The position numbers and the translations under genes are program-made. The notes under the pieces were generated by a model. It was not told the DNA's origin and did no database searches. It saw only the letters and a program-made list of their open reading frames with translations. Of a DNA stretch of 44,263 nucleotides, positions 1 to 7,969 are shown piece after piece. The number at the start of each line of letters is the position of its first letter. The first letter of the stretch is position 1. Source of the stretch: an uncultured Clostridia bacterium (GTDB taxonomy: Bacteria > Bacillota > Clostridia > TANB77 > CAG-508); NCBI GenBank assembly GCA_934155625.1, contig CAKPHD010000009.1, forward strand, positions 1 to 44,263. Direction: 5' to 3'.

Positions 1-492
1 GCAAGTAATATGGAATCTGGAAATTATACAAGTAGTTTAATGTTTGGAGTGCAATGGGATTTAGTATTAAAATATTTTGAGACAAAAGGAACTGCACAAG
101 AAGATTTGAAAAATAATAGTACAAATTGGGGAAATCACATTGACAGTTTTTGGAATATAACAAATGCAAATTCGAAATATTCAATAGATAATGGTCAAAA
201 CTGGACAAAGGGAGCATATGGAAAAAAGACTTCGAATTCAAACATATCAAGCATATTATTATCAACAGGAGCAAGTGAAACATTTAGTAAACAAGGAATA
301 TATGATATAGCAGGAAATGTATGGGAGTGTACACTTGAATATACTTCTAATTCAAGCAGTCCTTGTGCTAGTCGAGGTGGCTATTATAACGGCAGTGGCA
401 GCGATAGCTACTACTATCCAGCAGTAAGACGTGACTGCAGATCTACGACCGATTACGGCAACTACCTCGGCTTCAGGGTTTCACTTTATTAA
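1..492 (+). CDS. FGE-sulfatase (SUMF1) / C-type-lectin-fold protein, C-terminal part
   Basis: The reading frame is open through the left edge, so the N-terminus lies outside the window and at least 163 residues are visible. The C-terminal half has the ending of the formylglycine-generating-enzyme/SUMF1 fold: GIYDIAGNVWECT, then an RGGYYN block where the family usually has RGGSW, then a stretch ending in LGFRVSLY where the family has IGFR. In bacteria this fold is used both by true sulfatase-activating enzymes and as the ligand-binding scaffold of diversity-generating retroelement (DGR) targets. From about base 373 codon use changes sharply to C-ending codons, unlike any neighbour, which favours the DGR-target reading. 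No sulfatase gene is nearby. The fold assignment is confident; binding role and ligand are unknown. Confidence 0.8.
   Translation, partial: ASNMESGNYTSSLMFGVQWDLVLKYFETKGTAQEDLKNNSTNWGNHIDSFWNITNANSKYSIDNGQNWTKGAYGKKTSNSNISSILLSTGASETFSKQGIYDIAGNVWECTLEYTSNSSSPCASRGGYYNGSGSDSYYYPAVRRDCRSTTDYGNYLGFRVSLY
373..480 (+). other. candidate DGR variable repeat (VR)
   Basis: Inside the C-terminal coding end, about 30 codons include an unusual run ending in C: AAC, GGC, AGC, AGC, TAC, TAC, GAC, TGC, ACC, TAC, GGC, AAC, TAC and CTC. Elsewhere in the window third positions are almost always A or T. In DGRs, AAC codons of the template repeat are mutated at their adenines, giving NNC codons at ligand-contacting sites. 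The block ends in an invariant-looking GGCTTCAGGGTT segment, as expected for the initiation-of-homing side. A short hairpin (GCAC-TGT-GTGC, 497-507) follows the stop codon. No template repeat or reverse transcriptase is present in the window, so this is inference from codon pattern, fold and position. Confidence 0.6.
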
Positions 493-507
493 GGTAGCAC
501 TGTGTGC

Positions 508-592
508 AATATAAAAATATAAACTTTGCATTTCGTTACTCGGTTTAGAGGTTGTCAATACTAGTGTGGGAATTTTTTATATTTTAATATTT
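508..592. repeat. weak AT-rich inverted repeat
   Basis: An AT-rich left arm (about 508-527) is imperfectly complementary to a right arm (about 571-592). The centre between them is less AT-rich and contains TCGTTACTCGG. The layout resembles the better-supported long inverted repeats elsewhere in the window (3004-3119, 20924-21064, 29703-29846, 32779-32904), but the arms match less well. It may be a decayed member or chance. Confidence 0.25.
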
Positions 593-598
593 AGAAAA

Positions 599-671
599 AT
601 AGTATAGTGAGTTTTATACTTGCTATGCTATTTTATATTATAGGAAAGTTCACCGAACTTTCTATAATATA
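599..671. terminator. two consecutive hairpins after the FGE-like gene
   Basis: Hairpin 1 pairs 599-611 with 619-631 (13 bp with a few G-U pairs, 7-base loop). Hairpin 2 pairs 634-651 with 655-671 (17 bp, one bulge, loop ACC). Neither is followed by a strong T run on the + strand: hairpin 1 is followed by TTTATATT, hairpin 2 by AAAAATAATT. They separate the FGE-like gene from the pfkA promoter and probably end transcription, perhaps in both directions. The rest of 493-824 holds only the weak inverted repeat and the pfkA promoter. Confidence 0.45.
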
Positions 672-722
672 AAAATAATTGTATGTTGGGATATAAAATT
701 AGTAAAATTTATTAAAAACCAC

Positions 723-750
723 TTGTAAAAAACAAAAATATTGATATAAT
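723..750 (+). promoter_or_regulatory. sigma-A promoter of pfkA
   Basis: TTGTAA at 723-728, a 16-base spacer and TATAAT at 745-750. The whole block, including the TTGA just before the -10, closely matches the promoter at 33430-33458, which suggests a common local consensus. The expected start at about 757 leaves a leader of roughly 68 bases before the pfkA ATG. Confidence 0.7.
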
Positions 751-824
751 AAGAAGGAAACAAATTTTACCAATAAAGGTAAAATTTTAATAATTTAGGG
801 GATACCCGATTGGAGGAATTTTAT

Positions 825-1970
825 ATGTTAAAAAAAGTAGCTATACTAGCAAATGGAGGAGATGTATCAGGCTTTAATGCTGTAATTAGAGCAATAATAA
901 AAACAGCAGAACATAACAATGTAGAATGCTATGGATTTATAGATGGATATAATGGACTATTAAAAAATAACTATGTAAAATTAAGTACAGCAAATGATGC
1001 ATCTGCATCTGGAATATTACCAAAAGGAGGATCAATAATTGGTTCATCAACAAATGCAAATGTATTTAATTATAAAGTAGTAGGAGAAAATGGAGAAGTT
1101 GAATATAAAGATTTATCAGATGTATGTGTAGAAAATATCAAAAAAGATGGATTTGATTGCATATTTACATTAGGAGGAGATGGAACACAAAAATCAGCGA
1201 GAGATTTTTCTACAAAAGGAGTAAATGTAATAGGAGTTCCTAAAACTATAGATAATGATGTTGCATGTACAGATATAACATTTGGATATAATACAGCGGT
1301 ATCAGTTGCTGCAGAAGCCTTAGATAGACTACATACAACAGGAGAAACACATCATAGAATAATGGTACTAGAAGTTATGGGAAGATATGCAGGATGGATT
1401 GCATTAGAATCTGCAATAGCAGGAGGAGCAGATGTTGCATTAATTCCAGAAATTCCTTATGATATAAATAAAGCAGTAGACAAAATAAATGAAAGAAGAG
1501 CTAGAGGAAAAGAATTTAGCATTGTTGTAGTTGCAGAAGGTGCTGCTCCAAAAGGCGGAGAAATCACAGTAGAAGGAAAGAGAGATAATGGAGCAGGTGT
1601 TGACAACAACAAACTTGGAGGAGTAGGTCAAGTTGTTGCTAGACAATTAGAAAAATTAACAGGCTTAGAAGCAAGAAATACAACACTTGGATATATGCAA
1701 AGAGGGGGAACACCAACAGCATTTGATAGAGTTTTATCTACTAAATATGGTGCTAAAGCTATGGAACTTGCATTAAAAGGACAATTTGGTGTATTAGCAG
1801 TATTAAAAAATGGAAAATTAGATAGTGTTTCTTTAGAAGATGTTGTAGGAAATAATACTAAAATTGGTGCTGTTTCTGGAAATACAGCAGAAAGTAATTT
1901 AAGAAAAGTTACAATGGATGATGATTTAGTTAAAACTGCTAGAGATATTGGAATTTGCTTAGGTGACTAA
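825..1970 (+). CDS. pfkA: 6-phosphofructokinase
   Basis: Phosphorylates fructose 6-phosphate to fructose 1,6-bisphosphate, the committed step of glycolysis, in the cytoplasm. The start is ATG 825, nine bases after GGAGG; an upstream in-frame TTG at 810 overlaps that ribosome binding site and is not favoured. The 381-residue protein has GGDVSGFNAVIRA (11-23), the phosphate-loop GGDG (117-120), the catalytic segment PKTIDND (139-145), MGRYAGW (185-191) and GYMQRGG near the C-terminal third. In this family Gly after GGD favours ATP, while PPi enzymes have Asp there; Lys before TIDND is usual in PPi enzymes but also occurs in long ATP-using group III enzymes. ATP is therefore the more likely donor, but PPi use cannot be excluded. 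Monocistronic, between its own promoter and a strong hairpin. Confidence 0.93.
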   Translation: MLKKVAILANGGDVSGFNAVIRAIIKTAEHNNVECYGFIDGYNGLLKNNYVKLSTANDASASGILPKGGSIIGSSTNANVFNYKVVGENGEVEYKDLSDVCVENIKKDGFDCIFTLGGDGTQKSARDFSTKGVNVIGVPKTIDNDVACTDITFGYNTAVSVAAEALDRLHTTGETHHRIMVLEVMGRYAGWIALESAIAGGADVALIPEIPYDINKAVDKINERRARGKEFSIVVVAEGAAPKGGEITVEGKRDNGAGVDNNKLGGVGQVVARQLEKLTGLEARNTTLGYMQRGGTPTAFDRVLSTKYGAKAMELALKGQFGVLAVLKNGKLDSVSLEDVVGNNTKIGAVSGNTAESNLRKVTMDDDLVKTARDIGICLGD

Positions 1971-2015
1971 ATAAAACTATAATTATAAGGCAATAGAGTT
2001 TTGAGTTAAACTAAC

Positions 2016-2090
2016 AAGAAATCCTTAAAATATAAAACTTGAATATAATGATGAATGTACAATGAAAAGTTTATATTTTAAGGATTTCTT
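2016..2090. terminator. long bidirectional terminator hairpin
   Basis: Left arm 2016-2040 is complementary to right arm 2067-2090 with a single bulge, giving about 24 bp, with T-rich flanks on the + side (TTTGTATTAATTTATTT). It lies between convergent genes, pfkA on + and the toxin operon on -, and can serve both. Confidence 0.75.
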
Positions 2091-2125
2091 TGTATTAATT
2101 TATTTGGAATCTCTCTAAAAAGAAT

Positions 2126-2467
2126 TTAACTAAATAAATGATTCAAAAAATTAAAGAGTTCTTTTTCATGAACTTTAAAAAATGAATTAGGATTTTGCCT
2201 TGAGCAGAATATGTAGTTAATATAAATTGTATTATTTTTTTCTGAGACATAATAAATAATTCTATATTTTTCACAAATTCGTTCTCGATAATGATTGTCC
2301 GAAAGCTCGGGAACATATCTACCAATGTAAGGTGATTTTTGTAAATCATAAATTGTATTATATATTTTTTTAACTATTCTACTTGCATAACTTGCTGAAA
2401 TATTATATGAATAGTCAAATATATCTGTAATTGCAGACTTTACATCATCTGATATTATTATTTGCAT
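2126..2467 (-). CDS. ParE/RelE-family toxin
   Basis: A 113-residue protein with the RelE/ParE profile: a short N-terminal strand (MQIIISDD), two helices with the typical SASYASRIVKKIYNTI pattern, then a ..SPYIGRYVPEL..YRERICEKYRIIYYV..NTIYINYIFCSRQNP core. This RxxxxxxYRIIYxV arrangement is characteristic of the family, which either cleaves ribosome-bound mRNA (RelE) or poisons gyrase (ParE); the sequence alone does not settle which. The start is ATG 2467, six bases after GGAGG; a longer frame to 2488 lacks a ribosome binding site. The gene overlaps the upstream gene by 23 bases, typical of a translationally coupled toxin. It is last in a three-gene minus-strand operon. Confidence 0.85.
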   Translation of the reverse strand: MQIIISDDVKSAITDIFDYSYNISASYASRIVKKIYNTIYDLQKSPYIGRYVPELSDNHYRERICEKYRIIYYVSEKNNTIYINYIFCSRQNPNSFFKVHEKELFNFLNHLFS

Positions 2468-2645
2468 ATTTCGCCTCCAATTCGTCAATATGTTGTTTTA
2501 ATTCTTCTAATGTACAAACTTTATCGTTTTTAATATTATCTTCACTTTCTTGAAGTTTTGCAAAGAAAAATAAATCATAAATAATATTATATAGAGTATT
2601 TTCATGTATATCAATTTGGTTTAAAGTTTTTTTCATAAAATCCAT
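2445..2645 (-). CDS. probable cognate antitoxin of the ParE-like toxin
   Basis: A 66-residue acidic protein starting at ATG 2645 after a good GGAGG. It lies immediately upstream of, and overlapping, the ParE-like gene, the normal position of a type II antitoxin. The C-terminal half (TLEELKQHIDELEAKYA) is a charged amphipathic helix of the kind that wraps a ParE/RelE toxin. No clear ribbon-helix-helix or HTH DNA-binding domain is visible in the N-terminal half, which is rich in hydrophobic residues (NIIYDLFFFAKL). The role is inferred from position and size. Confidence 0.65.
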   Translation of the reverse strand: MDFMKKTLNQIDIHENTLYNIIYDLFFFAKLQESEDNIKNDKVCTLEELKQHIDELEAKYANNNIR

Positions 2646-2661
2646 TTATATCGACCTCCTT

Positions 2662-2874
2662 TTAATTTGGATTTTTACTTTCAAGCATTTCTTTTAAAGT
2701 TTCTCTGTTTAAATGCTTGTTTGTACCCGGAATGATAGTTGTTTCATCTTCACCATATCGGTCTATATATTCAAACATAAGTTTAAATACCATTTCAGTT
2801 GGTTTTAAACCATCGAAATAATCATCAGGTACAGAATTAACAATATCTAGCATTCGCTGTTTCACATTTGCCAT
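2662..2874 (-). CDS. small protein of unknown function, first gene of the toxin operon
   Basis: A 70-residue protein with a good ribosome binding site (GGAAGGAG before ATG 2874), 16 bases upstream of the putative antitoxin and in the same transcript. The sequence predicts mostly helices (MANVKQRMLDIVNSVPDDYF, then VFKLMFEYIDRYGEDE) and a C-terminal charged helix (LNRETLKEMLES). I do not recognise a family. Possibilities are a third, regulatory component of the toxin-antitoxin operon or an independent small protein. Confidence 0.6.
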   Translation of the reverse strand: MANVKQRMLDIVNSVPDDYFDGLKPTEMVFKLMFEYIDRYGEDETTIIPGTNKHLNRETLKEMLESKNPN

Positions 2875-2909
2875 ATTTTTTAAACTCCTTCCATTGAAAA
2901 TTTACTAAT

Positions 2910-2938
2910 AGTATATCATAAATTACAATGAATAACAA
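2910..2938 (-). promoter_or_regulatory. promoter of the ParE-like operon
   Basis: Read on the minus strand: TTGTTA (2938-2933), a 17-base spacer and TATACT (2915-2910), about 35 bases before the first start codon of the operon. Confidence 0.65.
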
Positions 2939-3003
2939 CATTTTGAACTTCTTTTTATTTTATTTCGTTAATAGTTAATGTTTTTGGTTGAATTTTTATA
3001 CGG

Positions 3004-3119
3004 AATACTTTAAATATAAGCTTTTCATTACATTCCTCGGCTTAATACGAAATTTAAGAATTTCTAAAATTTCTCCTTGCACATTCGTTATTTCATTTAA
3101 AGCTTATATTTAAAGTATT
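3004..3119. repeat. long inverted repeat element A
   Basis: Bases 3004-3024 and 3099-3119 form a perfect 21-bp inverted repeat around a 74-base centre. The centre contains a second pair (AATACGAA with TTCGTTATT) and a CCTCGG block. It sits between divergent units (toxin operon and TetR/ABC operon), so a simple terminator role is unlikely. The architecture matches the other intergenic long inverted repeats of this window, but the sequence differs. Candidate MITE-like element or structured RNA/DNA. Confidence 0.6.
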
Positions 3120-3200
3120 TCTCTATATCTATTTAAAATGCACCATTAACTAGTAACTTTATTTCCTGTAAGAATTCACATAAATTTCACAAAAATAGTA

Positions 3201-3246
3201 TTGACAAAAGTGACACTGTGTCATTATAATATATGACATAGTGTTA
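3201..3246 (+). promoter_or_regulatory. TetR promoter with two overlapping operators
   Basis: TTGACA (3201-3206), an 18-base spacer and TATAAT (3225-3230) form a near-consensus promoter. The perfect palindrome TGACACTGTGTCA (3211-3223) fills the spacer, and a degenerate copy TGACATAGTGTTA (3234-3246) covers the expected start of transcription; their centres are 23 bases apart. The geometry fits direct repression by the TetR protein encoded just downstream. Confidence 0.8.
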
Positions 3247-3272
3247 TTTTTTTGTCGAAAGGAAGTGATTAA

Positions 3273-3893
3273 ATGCCAAAAGAAACATTTTTAAAGCTTT
3301 CAAAAGAAAAACAGCAAAAAGTAATAAACTCTGCCAAAAAAGAATTCGCAAGAGTACCAATAGAAAATGTTTCAATAAAAAATATAGTAGAAGAAGCAGA
3401 TATTGCAAGAGGAAGCTTTTATCAGTATTTTGAAAATAAAGAAGATTTACTCATATACATATTAAAAGAAAACTCAGAAGAACTAAATAATAAATTAAGA
3501 AATAAAGTAAAAGAAACCAATGGAGACATATTTGAATTATATATATTTCTATATGACTCAATGATAGAAGAGTTTACAGATAACTCAGACCAAGAATTAT
3601 TTAGACAGATATTTATTAATTTAAAATCTTCAGATGAGAATGTATTTGATTTAGTAAAAAGAACTAAACCACAAGATATTATAGACTATTATGAGCAAAT
3701 AGATAAGACAAATCTAAAAATAAAAAATTATGAAGATTTAGTTATAGTTTGTGATATGTTAAATGTAATAACAAGAAGAGCTTTAATAAAAAACTTCGAA
3801 AACAAATCAAAAGAAGAGTGCAGAAAACTATTTTTAAAAGAAATAGAATATTTAAAACATGGAATAGAAAAAAAGGAGGAAAAAGATGCTTAA
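3273..3893 (+). CDS. TetR/AcrR-family transcriptional repressor
   Basis: A 206-residue regulator with the TetR DNA-binding domain at the N-terminus: the helix-turn-helix is around residues 32-58 (SIKNIVEEADIARGSFYQYF then NKEDLL). The remaining ~145 residues are helical and divergent, as expected for the ligand-binding domain. The ATG at 3273 follows GGAAG. The gene overlaps the downstream exporter gene by 8 bases. Its promoter carries two palindromes, so it very likely represses its own operon and is released by a substrate of the exporter. The ligand cannot be read from the sequence. Confidence 0.9.
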   Translation: MPKETFLKLSKEKQQKVINSAKKEFARVPIENVSIKNIVEEADIARGSFYQYFENKEDLLIYILKENSEELNNKLRNKVKETNGDIFELYIFLYDSMIEEFTDNSDQELFRQIFINLKSSDENVFDLVKRTKPQDIIDYYEQIDKTNLKIKNYEDLVIVCDMLNVITRRALIKNFENKSKEECRKLFLKEIEYLKHGIEKKEEKDA

Positions 3894-6090
3894 AATATTA
3901 AAAAACTTAAAACAATCATGGATGTCAGTACTTATAATTGTAGCATTATTATGTGTTCAAGCAGCAGTAGATTTGGAACTACCTAATTATACTTCAAAAA
4001 TAGTAAACACAGGTATACAAGCAGGAGGAATTGAATATGCAGTACCAGAAACAGTAAGTCAAGAGGATATGGATGCAATATTATTATTCTCAAATGATGA
4101 TGACAAAATATTAGAAAACTACACAACAGAAGAGAATGACGGAAACTATCTTATAAAAGACTTAAAAGAAAGCGAAAAAGAAGAGCTTGAACAAATAATG
4201 ACAAAACCAATTATTATATCAAGAACAGTACAAAAAGAAGAAATGGCTAATAAAATAAAAGAACAAATATTAGCAAATGTACCAGAAGAGCAAAAAGAAA
4301 TGATGCAAAATATGTCTATTATTGATATATTGAAAACAATGCCAGAAGAACAATTAAATCAAATGCTAAGTGAATCAACAAGACAAATAGATGAAATGCA
4401 AGATTCAATCAAAAGTCAAGCAGCAGTTGCATATGTAAAAGAAATATATAAAGATGCAGGTGTAGATACAGACAAAATCCAAATGAATTACATAATGGTT
4501 GCAGGATTTAAAATGTTAGTATTGGCAGCAATAAGTATGGCTTCAGGAATTACAATAATGATGTTATCATCAAGAGTTGGAGCTAAAATGGCAAAAACAC
4601 TAAGAGAAAAAATATTTAACAAAGTACTACAATTTTCAACTAAAGAATTAAGAGAATTTTCAACCGCTTCTTTAATTACTCGTAGTACAAATGATGTACA
4701 ACAAATTCAACAATTATTAGCAATGTTATTTAGAACAGTAGTATATGCACCAATAATAGGAATAGGTGGAGTAATAAAAGTAATACATCAAAGTAATACA
4801 TCAATGGCTTGGATAATAGGAGCAGCAGTAATTACAATATTATTAGTTGTTGCAATATTATTTGCAGTAGCAATGCCAAAATTCAAAAAGCTACAAGACT
4901 TAATAGACAAATTAAATGGTGTAGCAAGAGAAATATTAACAGGAAAATCTGTAATTAGAGCATTTAATACAGAAGAGAGAGAAGAAAAAAGATTTGATGG
5001 TGCAAATACAGATTTAACAAAAGCAAATATATTTGTAAACAGAACAATGTCAATAATGATGCCATTGTTAATGCTTATAATGAATGGTGTATCAATCTTA
5101 ATTATATGGGTTGGAGGTCACAATATAGACCAAGGCATAATGCAAGTTGGAGACATGTTAGCATTTATTCAATATGCAATGCAAATAGTAATGAGTTTCT
5201 TAATGATTTCTATGATTTCAATAATGCTTCCAAGAGCATCTGTATCAGCTAACAGAATTACAGAAATATTAGAAATAGAACCAAGTATTAAAGATAAAGA
5301 AACAACAAAAAAATTAGATCCAAGTAAAAAAGGATTAGTAGAATTTAAAAATGTATCATTTAGATATCCTGATGCAGACACAGAAATACTTGAAGATATT
5401 AACTTTACAGCAGAGCCAGGAAAAACAACTGCAATAATAGGAAGTACAGGAAGTGGAAAATCAACAGTAGTAAATCTAATACCAAGATTTTATGATGTAA
5501 CAGGTGGAGAACTTTTAGTTGATGGTGTAAATGTAAAAGACTTATCTCAAAAAGAATTAAGAGATGCTATTGGATTTGTACCACAAAAAGGAGTATTATT
5601 CTCTGGAACAATCGAAAGTAATATAAAATATTCTGATGAAAGTATGTCTGATGAAAAAATGATAGAAGCTGCAGAAATAGCACAAGCAACAGAATTTATT
5701 GAAGGAAAAGATGACAAATACAAATCAGAAATAGCACAAGGTGGAAGCAATGTATCAGGAGGACAAAAACAAAGATTATCAATAGCAAGAGCAGTAGCAA
5801 AAGACCCAGAAATCTTTGTATTTGATGATAGTTTTTCTGCTTTAGACTTCAAAACAGATGCGGCATTAAGAGAAGCATTAGCACAAAGAACAAATAATAA
5901 AACAAATATAATAGTAGCACAAAGAATTAGTACCATTTTAAATGCAGATAAAATAATAGTTTTAGATGATGGTAAAATAGTGGGGCAAGGAACACATGAA
6001 GAATTGCTTGAAAATAATGAAACATACAGAGAAATTGCATTATCACAATTGTCTGAAGAAGAATTAAATAAAAAGGGAGGAGGAAAATAA
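3886..6090 (+). CDS. ABC exporter subunit with degenerate ATPase site
   Basis: A 734-residue fused permease-ATPase half-transporter. A first membrane segment lies at ~13-33, followed by an unusually long soluble insertion (~170 residues, acidic and charged) before the remaining membrane segments (~205-455), then the nucleotide-binding domain: Walker A GSTGSGKST (~518), signature VSGGQKQR (~622), Walker B FVFDDSFSALD and switch IVAQRIS. The catalytic Glu after Walker B is Asp and the switch His is Gln. These are the two replacements typical of the degenerate half of heterodimeric exporters such as TM287/288, BmrCD and EfrAB. The gene overlaps tetR and is followed two bases later by the partner gene. 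Likely exports drugs, lipids or peptides; the substrate is unknown. Confidence 0.92.
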   Translation: MLKILKNLKQSWMSVLIIVALLCVQAAVDLELPNYTSKIVNTGIQAGGIEYAVPETVSQEDMDAILLFSNDDDKILENYTTEENDGNYLIKDLKESEKEELEQIMTKPIIISRTVQKEEMANKIKEQILANVPEEQKEMMQNMSIIDILKTMPEEQLNQMLSESTRQIDEMQDSIKSQAAVAYVKEIYKDAGVDTDKIQMNYIMVAGFKMLVLAAISMASGITIMMLSSRVGAKMAKTLREKIFNKVLQFSTKELREFSTASLITRSTNDVQQIQQLLAMLFRTVVYAPIIGIGGVIKVIHQSNTSMAWIIGAAVITILLVVAILFAVAMPKFKKLQDLIDKLNGVAREILTGKSVIRAFNTEEREEKRFDGANTDLTKANIFVNRTMSIMMPLLMLIMNGVSILIIWVGGHNIDQGIMQVGDMLAFIQYAMQIVMSFLMISMISIMLPRASVSANRITEILEIEPSIKDKETTKKLDPSKKGLVEFKNVSFRYPDADTEILEDINFTAEPGKTTAIIGSTGSGKSTVVNLIPRFYDVTGGELLVDGVNVKDLSQKELRDAIGFVPQKGVLFSGTIESNIKYSDESMSDEKMIEAAEIAQATEFIEGKDDKYKSEIAQGGSNVSGGQKQRLSIARAVAKDPEIFVFDDSFSALDFKTDAALREALAQRTNNKTNIIVAQRISTILNADKIIVLDDGKIVGQGTHEELLENNETYREIALSQLSEEELNKKGGGK

Positions 6091-6091
6091 T

Positions 6092-7927
6092 ATGCCAGGA
6101 CCAATGGGACCAAGACCAGGCCATACAACAGAAAAGGCCAAAGATTTTAAAGGAACAACAAAAAAATTAATAAATAATTATTTATCAAAATATAAAATTG
6201 GATTAATAATAGTATTTATATTTGCAGTTGGAAGCACTATATTTTCTATAATAGGACCAAAAATATTAGGAAATGCAACAACAGAAATATTTAATGGTTT
6301 AGTAAATAAAATATCAGGAAATGGTGGAATAGACTTTGGAAAAGTTGGAACTATTCTTTTAACATTATTAGGATTATATGTAGTAAGTGCGTTATTTTCT
6401 TTCATCCAAAGTTTTGCAATGACACAAATTGCTCAAAATCTTACATATAAATTAAGAAAAGACTTAGCACATAAAATAAATTCACTTCCAATGAACTATT
6501 TTGATAAAAAGACAAATGGAGAAGTATTATCAATAATAACAAATGATATAGATACATTAGGAATGAACTTAAACCAAAGTGTTACACAAATAATAACATC
6601 AATATGTACACTAGTTGGAATATTGATAATGATGCTTTCAATTAGTTGGCAAATGACATTAATATCATTAATAGTTATGCCAATTGGAGCATTTCTTGTA
6701 AAAATAATAGTAGGAAAATCACAAAAATATTTTAAAAAGCAACAAGACTACTTAGGACATGTAAATGGTCAAGTTGAAGAGGTATTTTCAGGTTTAACAA
6801 TTGTAAAAGCATTTAATGGTGAAAAAGATGCACAAAAGACATTTGAAAAGGCAAATTCAGAATTATATAGTTCAGCATGGAAGTCACAATTTTTGTCAGG
6901 ATTAATGCATCCAATAATGAATTTTATATCAAATATTGGATATGTAGGTGTAGCAATAGCAGGTGGTTATTTAGCTATTAATGGAAATATTACAGTAGGA
7001 GATATACAAAGTTTTATACAATATAATAAGCAATTTACACAACCTATAAATCAAATTGCACAAGTATCAAGTATGTTACAAGCAATGGTCGCTGCAACAG
7101 AAAGAATATTTGAATTTTTAGAAGAAGATGAAGAAGTCGAAACTTATGTAGAAGGAACTACAACAGAAGGCTTAAAAGGAAATGTAAAATTTGAACATGT
7201 AAAATTTGGATATAACCCAGAAAATACTGTAATAAAAGATTTTAATGCAGATGTACATGAAGGACAAAAAATTGCAATTGTAGGACCAACAGGTGCAGGA
7301 AAATCAACAATGGTAAAACTTCTTATGAGATTTTATGATGTAACAGCTGGTGCAATATTACTTGATGGACACAATATAAAAGATTTCAAAAGAGGAGAGC
7401 TTCGTCAAATGTTTGGAATGGTATTGCAAGATACATGGCTATTTGACGGAACTGTAAAAGATAATATTAAATATGGTAGAGAAGATGCAACAGATGATGA
7501 AGTTATTCAAGCTGCTAAAGCTGCAAGAGTACATCATTTTATAAAAACATTACCTAAAGGATATAATTCTGAATTAGGTGACGAAACAAGTGGAGTTTCA
7601 GCAGGTCAAAAACAATTACTTACAATAGCAAGAGTAATTTTAGCAGACCCTAAAATATTAATTTTAGATGAGGCAACATCAAGCATAGATACAAGAACCG
7701 AAATAGAAATTCAAAAAGCTATGGATAATTTAATGAAAGGTAGAACATCTTTTATAATTGCACATAGATTATCAACAATAAAAAATGCAGATTTAATATT
7801 AGTTATGGACCATGGAGATATTGTTGAACAAGGTACACATGAACAACTTCTTGAAAAAGGAGAAGAAGGATTTTATTATAAATTATATAATAGCCAATTC
7901 CAAGACTGTATTGACGAAGTTGAATAA
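6092..7927 (+). CDS. ABC exporter subunit with intact catalytic residues
   Basis: A 611-residue half-transporter and partner of the preceding gene. A proline/glycine-rich start (MPGPMGPRPGH) is followed by six predicted membrane segments and a nucleotide-binding domain: Walker A GPTGAGKST (~397), Walker B LILDEATSSID with the catalytic Glu, and switch IIAHRLST with its His. The signature is VSAGQ rather than VSGGQ. Degenerate Walker B/His in the first subunit and an altered signature in the second together give one consensus and one degenerate ATP site, the hallmark of heterodimeric exporters. The ATG at 6092 has GGAGGA eight bases upstream, inside the end of the previous gene. Confidence 0.93.
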   Translation: MPGPMGPRPGHTTEKAKDFKGTTKKLINNYLSKYKIGLIIVFIFAVGSTIFSIIGPKILGNATTEIFNGLVNKISGNGGIDFGKVGTILLTLLGLYVVSALFSFIQSFAMTQIAQNLTYKLRKDLAHKINSLPMNYFDKKTNGEVLSIITNDIDTLGMNLNQSVTQIITSICTLVGILIMMLSISWQMTLISLIVMPIGAFLVKIIVGKSQKYFKKQQDYLGHVNGQVEEVFSGLTIVKAFNGEKDAQKTFEKANSELYSSAWKSQFLSGLMHPIMNFISNIGYVGVAIAGGYLAINGNITVGDIQSFIQYNKQFTQPINQIAQVSSMLQAMVAATERIFEFLEEDEEVETYVEGTTTEGLKGNVKFEHVKFGYNPENTVIKDFNADVHEGQKIAIVGPTGAGKSTMVKLLMRFYDVTAGAILLDGHNIKDFKRGELRQMFGMVLQDTWLFDGTVKDNIKYGREDATDDEVIQAAKAARVHHFIKTLPKGYNSELGDETSGVSAGQKQLLTIARVILADPKILILDEATSSIDTRTEIEIQKAMDNLMKGRTSFIIAHRLSTIKNADLILVMDHGDIVEQGTHEQLLEKGEEGFYYKLYNSQFQDCIDEVE

Positions 7928-7969
7928 TATGTTATTTTGTGCTAAAATAAAATATAAGAGGTGATGAAA

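Noticed and set aside
1..809. Reverse transcriptase or template repeat of a DGR in the first 0.8 kb
   Set aside because: No second near-copy of the variable block and no RT-like frame is present; only the target gene end is visible.
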